Assembly (NCBI RefSeq): GCF_028747805.1
Contig: NZ_CP114887.1
Span: 3,745,001 to 3,809,000, forward strand
Length of the DNA: 64,000 nucleotides
Direction of reading: 5' to 3'
Source: Solibacillus daqui
GTDB lineage: Bacteria > Bacillota > Bacilli > Bacillales_A > Planococcaceae
Shown piece after piece: positions 53,339 to 61,296 of the stretch. The translations under genes were made by a program, and so were the position numbers. The stretch's first letter is position 1, and each line of letters starts with the position of its first letter. Below the pieces are notes generated by a model. The model saw only the letters and a program-made list of their open reading frames with translations, ran no database searches and was not told where the DNA came from.

Positions 53339-53950
53339 TCATTCTCTTAGTTGTTTATATTTACGATCACGTAGCTCGTACCATATTACACAAATAATAA
53401 ACCATGTATAGCCTATACTCCATCCTGCAAGCACATCAGTAGCAAAGTGACGGCTTTCTGCAATACGTGATAACCCTATTAAGCAAGCTAACACAATGGC
53501 AGCAATCCATACAAGTGTTGTGCGTTTATGGTTCGTTGTTATTTTTGAAAATAAATAAGCTAACATAAATAAGTAAAGTACACTCATTTGCGAGTGTCCA
53601 GATGGGAAGCTATAAGAAGTTAATTGCTCTGCAATTTCAGGTCGTTGGCGCTCAAAAAATGCCTTAAGCCCCTGATTGATTGCCGTTCCAGCTGCCATCG
53701 TTAACACAACATACAACATTACACGGTAATTTTTTTCCTTAAGCCAAAAATAAAAGAACACCATTAATGTCACAATGGCAACAAACACCGTTTCACCTAA
53801 ATAATGAAACAACCCTATAAATTCATTACCGCGCAGTATAGATGCAATTCGTTCATCAAACGCGATAAAGCTTGAAGATTTATAATTAAATGCCATTACT
53901 AAAAAAACGGCAAATGTAACAAGTGCTAATGGATATGCCCACTTTTTCAA
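53339..53950 (-). CDS. PAP2 family membrane phosphatase
   Basis: 203 residues with about six membrane segments and the three PAP2 motifs KAFFERQRP, SFPSGHS and SRIAESRHFATDVLAGW. It dephosphorylates lipid phosphates, such as undecaprenyl pyrophosphate or phosphatidylglycerol phosphate. Substrate not certain. Confidence 0.92.
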   Translation of the reverse strand: MKKWAYPLALVTFAVFLVMAFNYKSSSFIAFDERIASILRGNEFIGLFHYLGETVFVAIVTLMVFFYFWLKEKNYRVMLYVVLTMAAGTAINQGLKAFFERQRPEIAEQLTSYSFPSGHSQMSVLYLFMLAYLFSKITTNHKRTTLVWIAAIVLACLIGLSRIAESRHFATDVLAGWSIGYTWFIICVIWYELRDRKYKQLRE

Positions 53951-54014
53951 ATTTATTTCCTACTTTCCAATCTAACAATTCTTACATGTATTTTAACATA
54001 GTGTCCCTTTCAAA

Positions 54015-54054
54015 TAAAAAAACTACTTCACCTTTTGTTCGGATGAAGTAGTTG
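54015..54054 (-). terminator. Terminator after hmoA
   Basis: AACTACTTCA (54021-54030) pairs with TGAAGTAGTT (54043-54052), with seven T on the minus strand. Confidence 0.87.
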
Positions 54055-54072
54055 GACAATAAACTTACTCTA

Positions 54073-54405
54073 TTACTCTACAACAGTATAGTTACCATGT
54101 TCCATTGAAATCACAAATTCTGGCTTCGGCGGTTTACCACCGTGCTCAGCAATTTGCTTTTTATGACCAGCAATATGCTCTGGACTCTTTTCCCAAGCCT
54201 TCCATGCCTCTTCTGATTCCCAGCGAATAATCATGACAACTTCTTCTTCCCCACGACGAACATTTTTCACTAATAGTTCGCGACTGATGAAGCCTTCGCG
54301 TTGCTCTAATAATGATGGACCTTCACCTGGCTTTTTGCTAAAGCGTTCAATAATTTTATCTGAATTGCCTTCTGTTACTGTCCATTTACGGATTTGTACG
54401 AACAT
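54073..54405 (-). CDS. hmoA: Heme-degrading monooxygenase, HmoA type
   Basis: 110 residues from the ATG at 54405 (AAAAGGAG 8 nt upstream). ABM/IsdG-like fold; the pattern MFVQIRKWTV, KNVRRGEEEVVMIIRWES, HIAGHKK closely follows B. subtilis HmoA. It opens heme to release iron. It follows the siderophore-binding protein gene across a terminator, which fits iron control by read-through. Confidence 0.93.
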   Translation of the reverse strand: MFVQIRKWTVTEGNSDKIIERFSKKPGEGPSLLEQREGFISRELLVKNVRRGEEEVVMIIRWESEEAWKAWEKSPEHIAGHKKQIAEHGGKPPKPEFVISMEHGNYTVVE

Positions 54406-54419
54406 CAAAATCGCTCCTT

Positions 54420-54453
54420 TTGAAAAAGCATGCCTCAAGTTTGAGACATGCTC
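54420..54453 (-). terminator. Terminator between yclQ and hmoA
   Basis: AGCATG-CTCAA / TTGAG-CATGCT hairpin (54427-54452) with five T on the minus strand, immediately before the ribosome binding site of hmoA. Confidence 0.78.
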
Positions 54454-54466
54454 CGTATTCATGAAA

Positions 54467-55519
54467 TTATTTTAATTCGTTTAAGATTTCATCTAACTTG
54501 TCAACTTCAGTTGTTACACCGTTAGAAGAGAAGTACCAGTTTACCCCATCAAGGTAAACGATTTTGCCTTCTTTATAAGCACGAGTTTGTTTGATAATAT
54601 CATTTTCGATATCAGCTTTGATTGTTTCTACATCAGAAGCTGTACGGTCGATAATTAATAATACTTCAGGGTCTACAGAAAGGATTGATTCATAAGAGAA
54701 ATCCGAACCGTGTGAAGATGAAGTAATTTCAGTTGTTGATGGTTTGAAGCCAAAGTCATTGTAAACGTAAGCAAAACGAGAATCTGGACCGTTATCGAAA
54801 CCAGAGATTTTCTTGTCGTTATACATTGCTACTAAAGCATTTTCATAACCAGCAGCTTTTTCTTTCACTTGGTCAACTTTCGCTTGTAAGTTTGCTTTTA
54901 ACTCTTCTGCTTTTTCTTCTTTACCGAAGATTTGAGCAGCTAAGTCTACAGTTTCGAATACACCGTCGACATAGTTTTCGTTGTCAGAACCAATGAATAC
55001 AACGTTTGGCGTAATCTCTTTTAATTCTTCATAGAACGGTGCTTGACGACCAGAGATGAAGATTGCATCTGGGTTAGCAGCTGCTACTTTTTCGAAGTCA
55101 ATTTGTTTTAACGAACCAACGTCTGCTACTGAATCGTTTACGTATTTTTCTTTAATGTGAGTTGGGATGTTCCCTTTACCACCGTTTGCTGCTATACCAA
55201 CGATACCTTCAACGCCTAATGCATCAAGTGTATCTAAGAAGCCATAGTCGAATACGATAATGTTATTTGGAGCTTCTTCAAATGTTACATCTTCGAAAGT
55301 AATTGATTTACCGTCTTCTGTTTCACTACCTGCAGTAAGTGGAGATACAGTCATTGGGAATACTGGTGCTTCTGTAGCTGCATTTTCTTTGCTATCAGTT
55401 GCATTCTGCTCAGTAGACGCTTGATCGTTTGTACCTTCTGTTTTTGACTCTTCATCCGAGCCACATGCTGCTAACATTAATGTTAAGGCTGCTGCCGTTA
55501 AGAATTTCCACTTTTTCAT
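54467..55519 (-). CDS. yclQ: Iron-siderophore-binding lipoprotein, YclQ type
   Basis: 350 residues. Lipobox LAAC with Cys19, an acidic linker, then a periplasmic-binding-protein type III domain (FDYGFLDTLDALGV, DFEKVAAANPDAIFISGRQ). In B. subtilis YclNOPQ takes up petrobactin-type siderophores; ligand here is inferred. It has its own Fur-controlled promoter, 183 bp after the ATPase gene. It is last in the cluster, before hmoA. Confidence 0.93.
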   Translation of the reverse strand: MKKWKFLTAAALTLMLAACGSDEESKTEGTNDQASTEQNATDSKENAATEAPVFPMTVSPLTAGSETEDGKSITFEDVTFEEAPNNIIVFDYGFLDTLDALGVEGIVGIAANGGKGNIPTHIKEKYVNDSVADVGSLKQIDFEKVAAANPDAIFISGRQAPFYEELKEITPNVVFIGSDNENYVDGVFETVDLAAQIFGKEEKAEELKANLQAKVDQVKEKAAGYENALVAMYNDKKISGFDNGPDSRFAYVYNDFGFKPSTTEITSSSHGSDFSYESILSVDPEVLLIIDRTASDVETIKADIENDIIKQTRAYKEGKIVYLDGVNWYFSSNGVTTEVDKLDEILNELK

Positions 55520-55559
55520 TTCTACTATTTCCTCCTAAATTGATACCACCAATCGAAAG

Positions 55560-55616
55560 TGATAATCGTTTTCATTTAACTAACGTTAGTCTAAAGCAAC
55601 TGAGTAATATTGTCAA
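55560..55616 (-). promoter_or_regulatory. Fur-controlled promoter of yclQ with nested palindrome
   Basis: On the minus strand TTGACA (55616-55611), 17 nt, TAGACT (55593-55588), followed by a Fur box TGATAATCGTTTTCA (55560-55574, plus strand, two mismatches to the 7-1-7 core). A perfect 12-bp palindrome ACTAACGTTAGT (55579-55590) overlaps the -10; its binder is unknown. Confidence 0.78.
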
Positions 55617-55621
55617 TCGTT

Positions 55622-55660
55622 TCCTTGAAATCAAGATTCATTCTCAATGGATTTCAAGGA
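55622..55660. other. 11-bp stem-loop between yclP and yclQ
   Basis: TCCTTGAAATC (55622-55632) pairs perfectly with GATTTCAAGGA (55650-55660). No T run, so more likely an RNA-stability or processing hairpin at the 3-prime end of the yclNOP transcript than a terminator. Confidence 0.6.
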
Positions 55661-55702
55661 ATAAATGCATAAGCGAGTAAAACTTATACATTTATTCATT
55701 AA

Positions 55703-56470
55703 TTAGCTATGTGAATTAAAATACACGCAAATACGACAGCCATCTTGCTCTTGAACAGGAATATGCATATCATATACTTCACGTAATGCTTCAGAGTTAA
55801 TAATTTCATGTGTCGGGCCATCTTTTACAAGACGTCCATTTTTTAATGCAACGATGCGATCTGAATACACCGATGCAAAGTTAATATCATGTAGGACAAT
55901 AACAACCGTTTTCCCTAACTCATCCACTAGCTTACGTAAAATTTTCATAATTTGAACCGAGTGCTTCATGTCTAAGTTATTTAACGGCTCGTCCAGTAAA
56001 ATGTACTCCGTATCTTGTGCAATAACCATCGAAATAAATGCACGTTGTTTTTGACCACCTGATAGCTCATCTAAAAATTTATCCTGCATATCACCCAGCG
56101 TCATATATTCAATTGCACGGTCTATATGTTCTTCATCTTCTGGTGTTAAACGACCTTTTGAGTAAGGATAACGACCAAATGCTACAAGCTCACGCACCGT
56201 CAAGCGAACATTAAGATGATTTGACTGACGTAAAATTGCTACTCGCTTTGCAAAATCATTGGATTTCATTTTTTTGACGTTATTTTGATCTAATAATATT
56301 TCACCAGTATCTGCATCCATCAGACGGCTCACCATTGATAGTAAAGTTGATTTACCTGCACCGTTTGGTCCGATAAATGATGTAATTGCTTTCGGCTGAA
56401 TCTTTAATGTGACATCTTCAACAACTGGTTTTTTTCCAAAGCTTTTAGAAAGCCCTTTAATTTCTATCAT
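55703..56470 (-). CDS. yclP: Iron-siderophore ABC transporter ATPase, YclP type
   Basis: 255 residues. Walker A GPNGAGKSTL, signature LSGGQKQR, Walker B YILLDEP. It energises import through the YclN/YclO permeases. It overlaps yclO by 4 bp. Confidence 0.95.
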   Translation of the reverse strand: MIEIKGLSKSFGKKPVVEDVTLKIQPKAITSFIGPNGAGKSTLLSMVSRLMDADTGEILLDQNNVKKMKSNDFAKRVAILRQSNHLNVRLTVRELVAFGRYPYSKGRLTPEDEEHIDRAIEYMTLGDMQDKFLDELSGGQKQRAFISMVIAQDTEYILLDEPLNNLDMKHSVQIMKILRKLVDELGKTVVIVLHDINFASVYSDRIVALKNGRLVKDGPTHEIINSEALREVYDMHIPVQEQDGCRICVYFNSHS

Positions 56471-57423
56471 GCTGCTTTCCTACTTTCTCTCAATATTAGA
56501 TAAATAAAGTACAGACCACCAACAAAGTTAATAATCACGCTAATTGTTGTACTTAACTCAAAGACATGCAGTACTAAGAACTGCCCACCGACAAGTGCAA
56601 TGATACTAATTAAACTGGCACCCGCAATTAATACGGAATGCTTGTACGTTGCAAAATATTGATACGCTAAGTTCGATACGATTAACCCTAAGAATGTAAT
56701 CGGACCAACTAAAGCGGTAGAAGTCGCAATTAAAACAGACGATAAAATTAATACTTTTAAAACGATATTATCATAGTTAACACCTAGGTTCATGGCATTT
56801 TCACGTCCTAAAGACATCACGTCTAAATCACGTAATAATCGATAACCATAAATAAAGGCTGCACCTAAAATAACAAGTGCAATTATTAATAGCTCCGTTT
56901 TCACATTCATGAAGCTCGCGAATAAACGAGCCTGTAAGCCTTCATATTCGACAGGGTCTATAATTACTTGAAGGAATGTTACAAAGCTTCCGAGTAATGT
57001 CCCAATAATCATCCCCGCAAGTAATAGTAAGAAAATCGGATATTTATCGGCACGAAATAAGAAACGATATAAAATTAGTGCGAATAGCACCATCGCAAAA
57101 ATCGATAACCCGAAGTTTAAATAACGGCTCACAACGAAAATCGATGCTGAACCAGCAAAGAAGAAAATTATTGTTTGAACAACTTCATACATCGAGTCAA
57201 CACCCATCATAGACGGTGTTAATAAACGGTTATGTGTTACCGTTTGGAATGTTACCGTCGCATAGGCAATCGCTGTACCTGTAATAATCATTGCCAGTAC
57301 GCGCTCTACACGTTTTGGAAAGGCATAGCTAAAGCCGCCCTGAATATTATAAAAACAGAATAATAATACACAAATAATCGCAATAACTGCTAACACTATT
57401 AACTTCGTACTATTTTTTCGCAT
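56467..57423 (-). CDS. yclO: Iron-siderophore ABC transporter permease, YclO type
   Basis: 318 residues of the FecCD/BtuC permease family, about nine membrane segments; contact region ALVGPITFLGLIVSN. Overlaps the upstream permease gene by 14 bp and yclP by 4 bp. Confidence 0.94.
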   Translation of the reverse strand: MRKNSTKLIVLAVIAIICVLLFCFYNIQGGFSYAFPKRVERVLAMIITGTAIAYATVTFQTVTHNRLLTPSMMGVDSMYEVVQTIIFFFAGSASIFVVSRYLNFGLSIFAMVLFALILYRFLFRADKYPIFLLLLAGMIIGTLLGSFVTFLQVIIDPVEYEGLQARLFASFMNVKTELLIIALVILGAAFIYGYRLLRDLDVMSLGRENAMNLGVNYDNIVLKVLILSSVLIATSTALVGPITFLGLIVSNLAYQYFATYKHSVLIAGASLISIIALVGGQFLVLHVFELSTTISVIINFVGGLYFIYLILRESRKAA

Positions 57424-58366
57424 ATGCTTTCCCCCTAAATAACATGACTAAGAAGATTGCACTGCCGATGACAGCAACTGTCGTATTAACTGGAATTTCG
57501 AACGGATACACAATAATACGGCTAATAATATCACAGAATAATAGGAATGCAGCCCCTAAGAAAATCGTATGTGGAATCGTTTTACGTAAATTGTCTCCTA
57601 AATATAACGAAACTAAGTTCGGTACGATTAATCCTAAGAATGGAATAATCCCGACTGTTAATACTACTGTTGTGGAAATAAGTGCTACGAGTACTAAACC
57701 AAGATTTAGCACAGTACGATAACTTAAACCTAAGTTTTTTGCGAAATCTTCGCCCATTCCGGCAACCGTAAATTTGTTGGCATATAAATACGCTAGAATT
57801 ATTGCTGGAACTGCTACATAAAGTAGCTCATATCGCCCTGACACAACAAGCGTAAAACTCCCTAAGAAGAATGTGTCAACACTTTGCATTACTTCTGCTT
57901 CGTACGCAATAAATGTAGAAATTGCGCCGATAATATTCCCATACATAATCCCGATTAGTGGAACGAAAATAACGTCCTTGATTTTTATACTTTCAAGAAG
58001 ACGCATGAAAATCATCATACCGATTAGTGCAAATGTAAAACTGAAGATTATTTTCTCCATATAACCTACACTTGTAAAGAATACCATCGATACAACAATA
58101 CCAAGCTTTGCAGCGTCAAGTGTACCCGAAGTAGTCGGTGATACAAACTTGTTACGACTTAAGCTTTGCATAATTAAACCTGAAATTCCCATCCCTGCCC
58201 CAGCAAGTATGATCGCCATTAATCGCGGCACTCGACTCATTAAGAAAATCTGCGTTTTATCTGAATCAAGGTTCAATAAATCAGATGGATTAATGTCGAT
58301 TGCTCCGATAAATAGTGATACGAAGGACAAGATGATAGTTGCGACTACAAGCATCCAAAGTCTCAT
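57410..58366 (-). CDS. yclN: Iron-siderophore ABC transporter permease, YclN type
   Basis: 318 residues of the FecCD family; SRVPRLMAIILAGAGMGISG and VGIIPFLGLIVPN are the usual permease signatures. First gene of the cluster. Two Fur-box-like sequences and a good sigma-A promoter lie upstream. Confidence 0.94.
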   Translation of the reverse strand: MRLWMLVVATIILSFVSLFIGAIDINPSDLLNLDSDKTQIFLMSRVPRLMAIILAGAGMGISGLIMQSLSRNKFVSPTTSGTLDAAKLGIVVSMVFFTSVGYMEKIIFSFTFALIGMMIFMRLLESIKIKDVIFVPLIGIMYGNIIGAISTFIAYEAEVMQSVDTFFLGSFTLVVSGRYELLYVAVPAIILAYLYANKFTVAGMGEDFAKNLGLSYRTVLNLGLVLVALISTTVVLTVGIIPFLGLIVPNLVSLYLGDNLRKTIPHTIFLGAAFLLFCDIISRIIVYPFEIPVNTTVAVIGSAIFLVMLFRGKAYAKK

Positions 58367-58407
58367 ATCATTTTCCTACTATTCTCTATATATTTTTATG
58401 TTCTCAC

Positions 58408-58465
58408 TGAAAATGAGAATCATTTTTCCCTTCATTATTATATAATTGCTGATAATGAAAATCAA
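58408..58465 (-). promoter_or_regulatory. Fur-controlled promoter of the yclNOP operon
   Basis: On the minus strand TTGATT (58465-58460), 17 nt, TATAAT (58442-58437). Two Fur boxes flank it: TGATAATGAAAATCA (58450-58464) over the -35 and TGAAAATGAGAATCA (58408-58422) downstream of the -10. Two and three mismatches to TGATAATNATTATCA. Confidence 0.82.
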
Positions 58466-58623
58466 ACACCCTATTTCAAACTAAAACTGCATTGAAATGA
58501 AACAGACAAAAATCGAGGTCTTTTTAGCAATAACACTATTGATTTGAACTAATTATGTATTTTATTTTAATTTTCAAAAAACAAACATTAAACTGTAATA
58601 AGTATTAATTTTTTTGGGGGGCA

Positions 58624-58796
58624 GTGTCTGTCTCATGTATTACTATCACTGTAGGCTGCTTTTCACGGTGGTCGCAAGTAAAGAACGAATGCGTTGTCAC
58701 GTCCTGTGACAACGCATTCATGACTAGCTTCGTGCTAGCCTCCACTCTCGGCTTAAAGGGAATGTCCCAGAGTCACTTCTAGGACATTCCCTTTTC
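58624..58796 (+). repeat. Family 2 structured intergenic repeat, copy I
   Basis: The core is a perfect 14-bp stem GAATGCGTTGTCAC (58687-58700) with its complement (58706-58719) and a 5-nt loop; second hairpin CTAGC-TTCGT-GCTAG; then AAAGGGAATGTCC / GGACATTCCCTTT terminator-like hairpin. It abuts the stop codon of the minus-strand racemase gene at 58799. Confidence 0.87.
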
Positions 58797-58798
58797 CA

Positions 58799-59908
58799 TT
58801 AGATAGAAAAAATTCGTTTTTTGATGGTGTATTTTTCAAGTGCATTACGATTTACTTGATAACCCAAACCAATTGCTTGCGGCACTGTAATATAGCCGTT
58901 ATCCACTGTTACTTCTGGCGTAATAAGATCCTCATCCCAATAACGACTTGATGCTGCCGTATCACCTGGCATTGTGAAGTTTCCGAGACTTGTAAGTGCA
59001 ACATTTTGCGCACGACCAATGCCCGCCTCTAGCATTCCCCCACACCATACGGGAATATTTTTCTCCGCGCAGTAATCATGAATGCGTTTTGCTTCACTAA
59101 TGCCACCTACTCGGGCAATTTTTATGTTTACAACACGGCATCCACCAGCTTCAATAGCCTTTCGAGCATCGTTTAAAGACGTAATACTTTCATCTAGGCA
59201 AATCGGTGTTTTAATATGCTTTTGTAACGTAGCATGGTCAACAAAATCATCATAGGCAAGTGGCTGCTCAATCATCATTAAATTAAATTCATCTAGCTGC
59301 TTTAACAGCTCTATATCATTTAATGTATACGATGAATTGGCGTCTGCCATAAGTGGCACATTTGGAAACGCATTGCGAATCGTACGTATAAGTTCAACGT
59401 CCTTGCCTGGTTTGATTTTTACCTTTATACGTTTATAGCCTTCATCTAGAAAGCGCTCTATTGTGGCAATGAGTTGTTCCTCAGTTGGTTGTAGTCCAAT
59501 GCTTATGCCCACTTCAATTTTTAGTTGCGTACCACCAATCACTTCAGCTAAAGATTTGTTTTGTTGCTGTGCATAAATATCCCATACTGCGCCTTCAATT
59601 GATGCTTTTGCCATTTGATTCCGGCGAATTGGGCGGAAAATTTCATATACTTCATCAGGATGTGCTATTTCGGTACCTAATAACGTAGGAATTAAAAAAT
59701 CCTCTAGCATATGTAGCGATGTTTTAAAAGTTTCCTCCGTATACGAAGGTTCTTCAAACGCAACGCCTTCCCCCCAACCGATCGTGCCGGATTCATCCTT
59801 TGCTTCAAGTACGATGAATTTCTTGTTTTGCATCGTACCTAGGCTCGTTGTAAAAGGCGTTTTCATGTTCATTTCGACTTCATATAATATTACTTCTACT
59901 AATTTCAT
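58799..59908 (-). CDS. N-succinylamino acid racemase / o-succinylbenzoate synthase family
   Basis: 369 residues of the enolase superfamily, MenC type. Catalytic Lys164 in KVK, metal ligands Asp189 (MADANS), Glu214 (IEQPL), Asp239 (LDES) and Lys263 (NIKIARVGG). In Geobacillus a very similar protein next to a GNAT succinyltransferase and an M20 hydrolase racemises N-succinylamino acids in D-to-L amino acid conversion. The same neighbours occur here, with no menaquinone genes, so racemase is the better call, although OSBS activity may remain. Confidence 0.88.
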   Translation of the reverse strand: MKLVEVILYEVEMNMKTPFTTSLGTMQNKKFIVLEAKDESGTIGWGEGVAFEEPSYTEETFKTSLHMLEDFLIPTLLGTEIAHPDEVYEIFRPIRRNQMAKASIEGAVWDIYAQQQNKSLAEVIGGTQLKIEVGISIGLQPTEEQLIATIERFLDEGYKRIKVKIKPGKDVELIRTIRNAFPNVPLMADANSSYTLNDIELLKQLDEFNLMMIEQPLAYDDFVDHATLQKHIKTPICLDESITSLNDARKAIEAGGCRVVNIKIARVGGISEAKRIHDYCAEKNIPVWCGGMLEAGIGRAQNVALTSLGNFTMPGDTAASSRYWDEDLITPEVTVDNGYITVPQAIGLGYQVNRNALEKYTIKKRIFSI

Positions 59909-59920
59909 AATGAGCTCCTA

Positions 59921-60754
59921 TTACAGAGCAAATAGCGTACGCTTTACAAGGACGTAATGGCTAATGTGCTCATCTTTTTTGATGAGATGAATAATTTTAT
60001 AGCCTTGCTTAAACATTTCCTGCATAATATGGCGTGTTTTATAGCGCCAATCCTCCGCTAATGCTGGACTTTCTACTTTGATTTTTTGAAAGTTTGTCGG
60101 AATCGGTAATAGGTATGCGTCATAAATCAATGCTTCCCCTATACGAAACGTTTGCTTAGGATCTAGTGTTGGTAAACCAACCATATTAGGAGAACACTCT
60201 ACAACTGGTCTCGCCTCTTCGATTAATTCATCCACTTTGGCATCCCATCGTAAATAATCGTTATCGACAAGTTGCCACTCCACCCAAAGGCGATCTGTCG
60301 GTAATGAGCGGTTGAACGGGTCTTCCATTTCACCATAGCAATTTTCAATATACGTATCACTGTGGCTTCGTAATTTTGTGAAGTTTAAAAACCCATTACG
60401 CGCTTCAAGCGGATCAAACGTCCATCGGCAATTGCGATAACCTCGATCAATCGCAAGATCTTTTAAGTAAATCTTCAATAGCTCGCCGACACCTTGCTCA
60501 CGATAATTGCGCTTGATACCAAGCATATGTGAATATAAATAAATCGATTCTTCCATATAGCCTGGACAGCTATAATTAAAGCCAATAAGCTCGTCATTTA
60601 AATATGCACCTAATACAATGCCCCCAGTACGAATCGTAGCAATTGTTTGGTGAACTGGTATACTACCAACTGCCCAAATATCATGCTCTAACTTGCTTGC
60701 CTCTTCAATTTGCTCAATTGTAGTCAATTCCTTAATCGTTACTGATTTTAACAT
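59921..60754 (-). CDS. GNAT-type N-succinyl/acyltransferase
   Basis: 277 residues. An N-terminal GNAT domain (about 1-150, IKRNYREQGVGELLKIY as acyl-CoA loop; EARNGFLNFTKLRS) followed by a conserved C-terminal region. In Geobacillus the homologue succinylates D-amino acids before racemisation. It is 12 bp upstream of the racemase gene, in one operon. Confidence 0.85.
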   Translation of the reverse strand: MLKSVTIKELTTIEQIEEASKLEHDIWAVGSIPVHQTIATIRTGGIVLGAYLNDELIGFNYSCPGYMEESIYLYSHMLGIKRNYREQGVGELLKIYLKDLAIDRGYRNCRWTFDPLEARNGFLNFTKLRSHSDTYIENCYGEMEDPFNRSLPTDRLWVEWQLVDNDYLRWDAKVDELIEEARPVVECSPNMVGLPTLDPKQTFRIGEALIYDAYLLPIPTNFQKIKVESPALAEDWRYKTRHIMQEMFKQGYKIIHLIKKDEHISHYVLVKRTLFAL

Positions 60755-60831
60755 ACTTTTTCCTCCCCTGTAGTTACCTTTTGTAAAGCTAAATTAACAG
60801 CTCTTTCCAATATTTGCAATCCAGTTAAAAG

Positions 60832-61170
60832 TTATTTTACGTTAAACTCTATTTCTGGATGATGTAACCTCAGGAATAATCCGCTCCCTATCCCTAGCAT
60901 GGAAGCTTTAATATACGGGCGCTTTACCGCATACTAATGAAATCTTCGCCACCTGATGTATAAACTGCTTCTTTAAAATAGTGCATACCAACTTCTTCAA
61001 CAGTGGCTTGTGCTAATAGTTGCTCGGCATTAGGATGCCCATCATGCCTACAAAAATGATTGGTACGTTTCATGCCATAACGCATCAATATCAGAACGAA
61101 ATATCACGCGTGGAATACCTTTACCTATATCTACGTACAACGCCCCCTTCCAGCAGTATCACTTTAATAT
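60832..61170 (-). pseudogene. Decayed M20 family N-acyl-amino acid hydrolase
   Basis: Three short pieces of an M20 peptidase can be translated on the minus strand, in two frames. The N-terminal part (VDIGKGIPRVIFRSDIDALW, ending in TAG near 61053), a C-terminal part (HDGHPNAEQLLAQA ... YTSGGEDF), and the last segment (ASMLGIGSGLFLRLHHPEIEF). About 250 residues between the first and second parts, including the metal-ligand and dimerisation regions, are gone, and there are in-frame stops. It sits upstream of the GNAT and racemase genes, exactly where the hydrolase of the succinylamino acid pathway is found. Confidence 0.82.
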
Positions 61171-61249
61171 TTTCCAATATTCTTATAATTCCAATTATAA
61201 CCTACTACAGTATTAGTAAATAGCCTTGTTTCTATTATTCCTTTTCACC

Positions 61250-61296
61250 TAAAAGTAAAACCCCTGTTTTATCTATAAAACAGGGGTTTTACGAAC
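61250..61296. terminator. Long palindromic terminator after the POT transporter
   Basis: GTAAAACCCCTGTTTTA (61255-61271) pairs perfectly with its complement (61276-61292), loop TCTA. Works on both strands. Confidence 0.9.

Noticed and set aside
61020-61223. 67-codon frame on the plus strand
   Set aside because: Opposite strand of the M20 pseudogene remnants; the minus-strand translation shows the family motifs.
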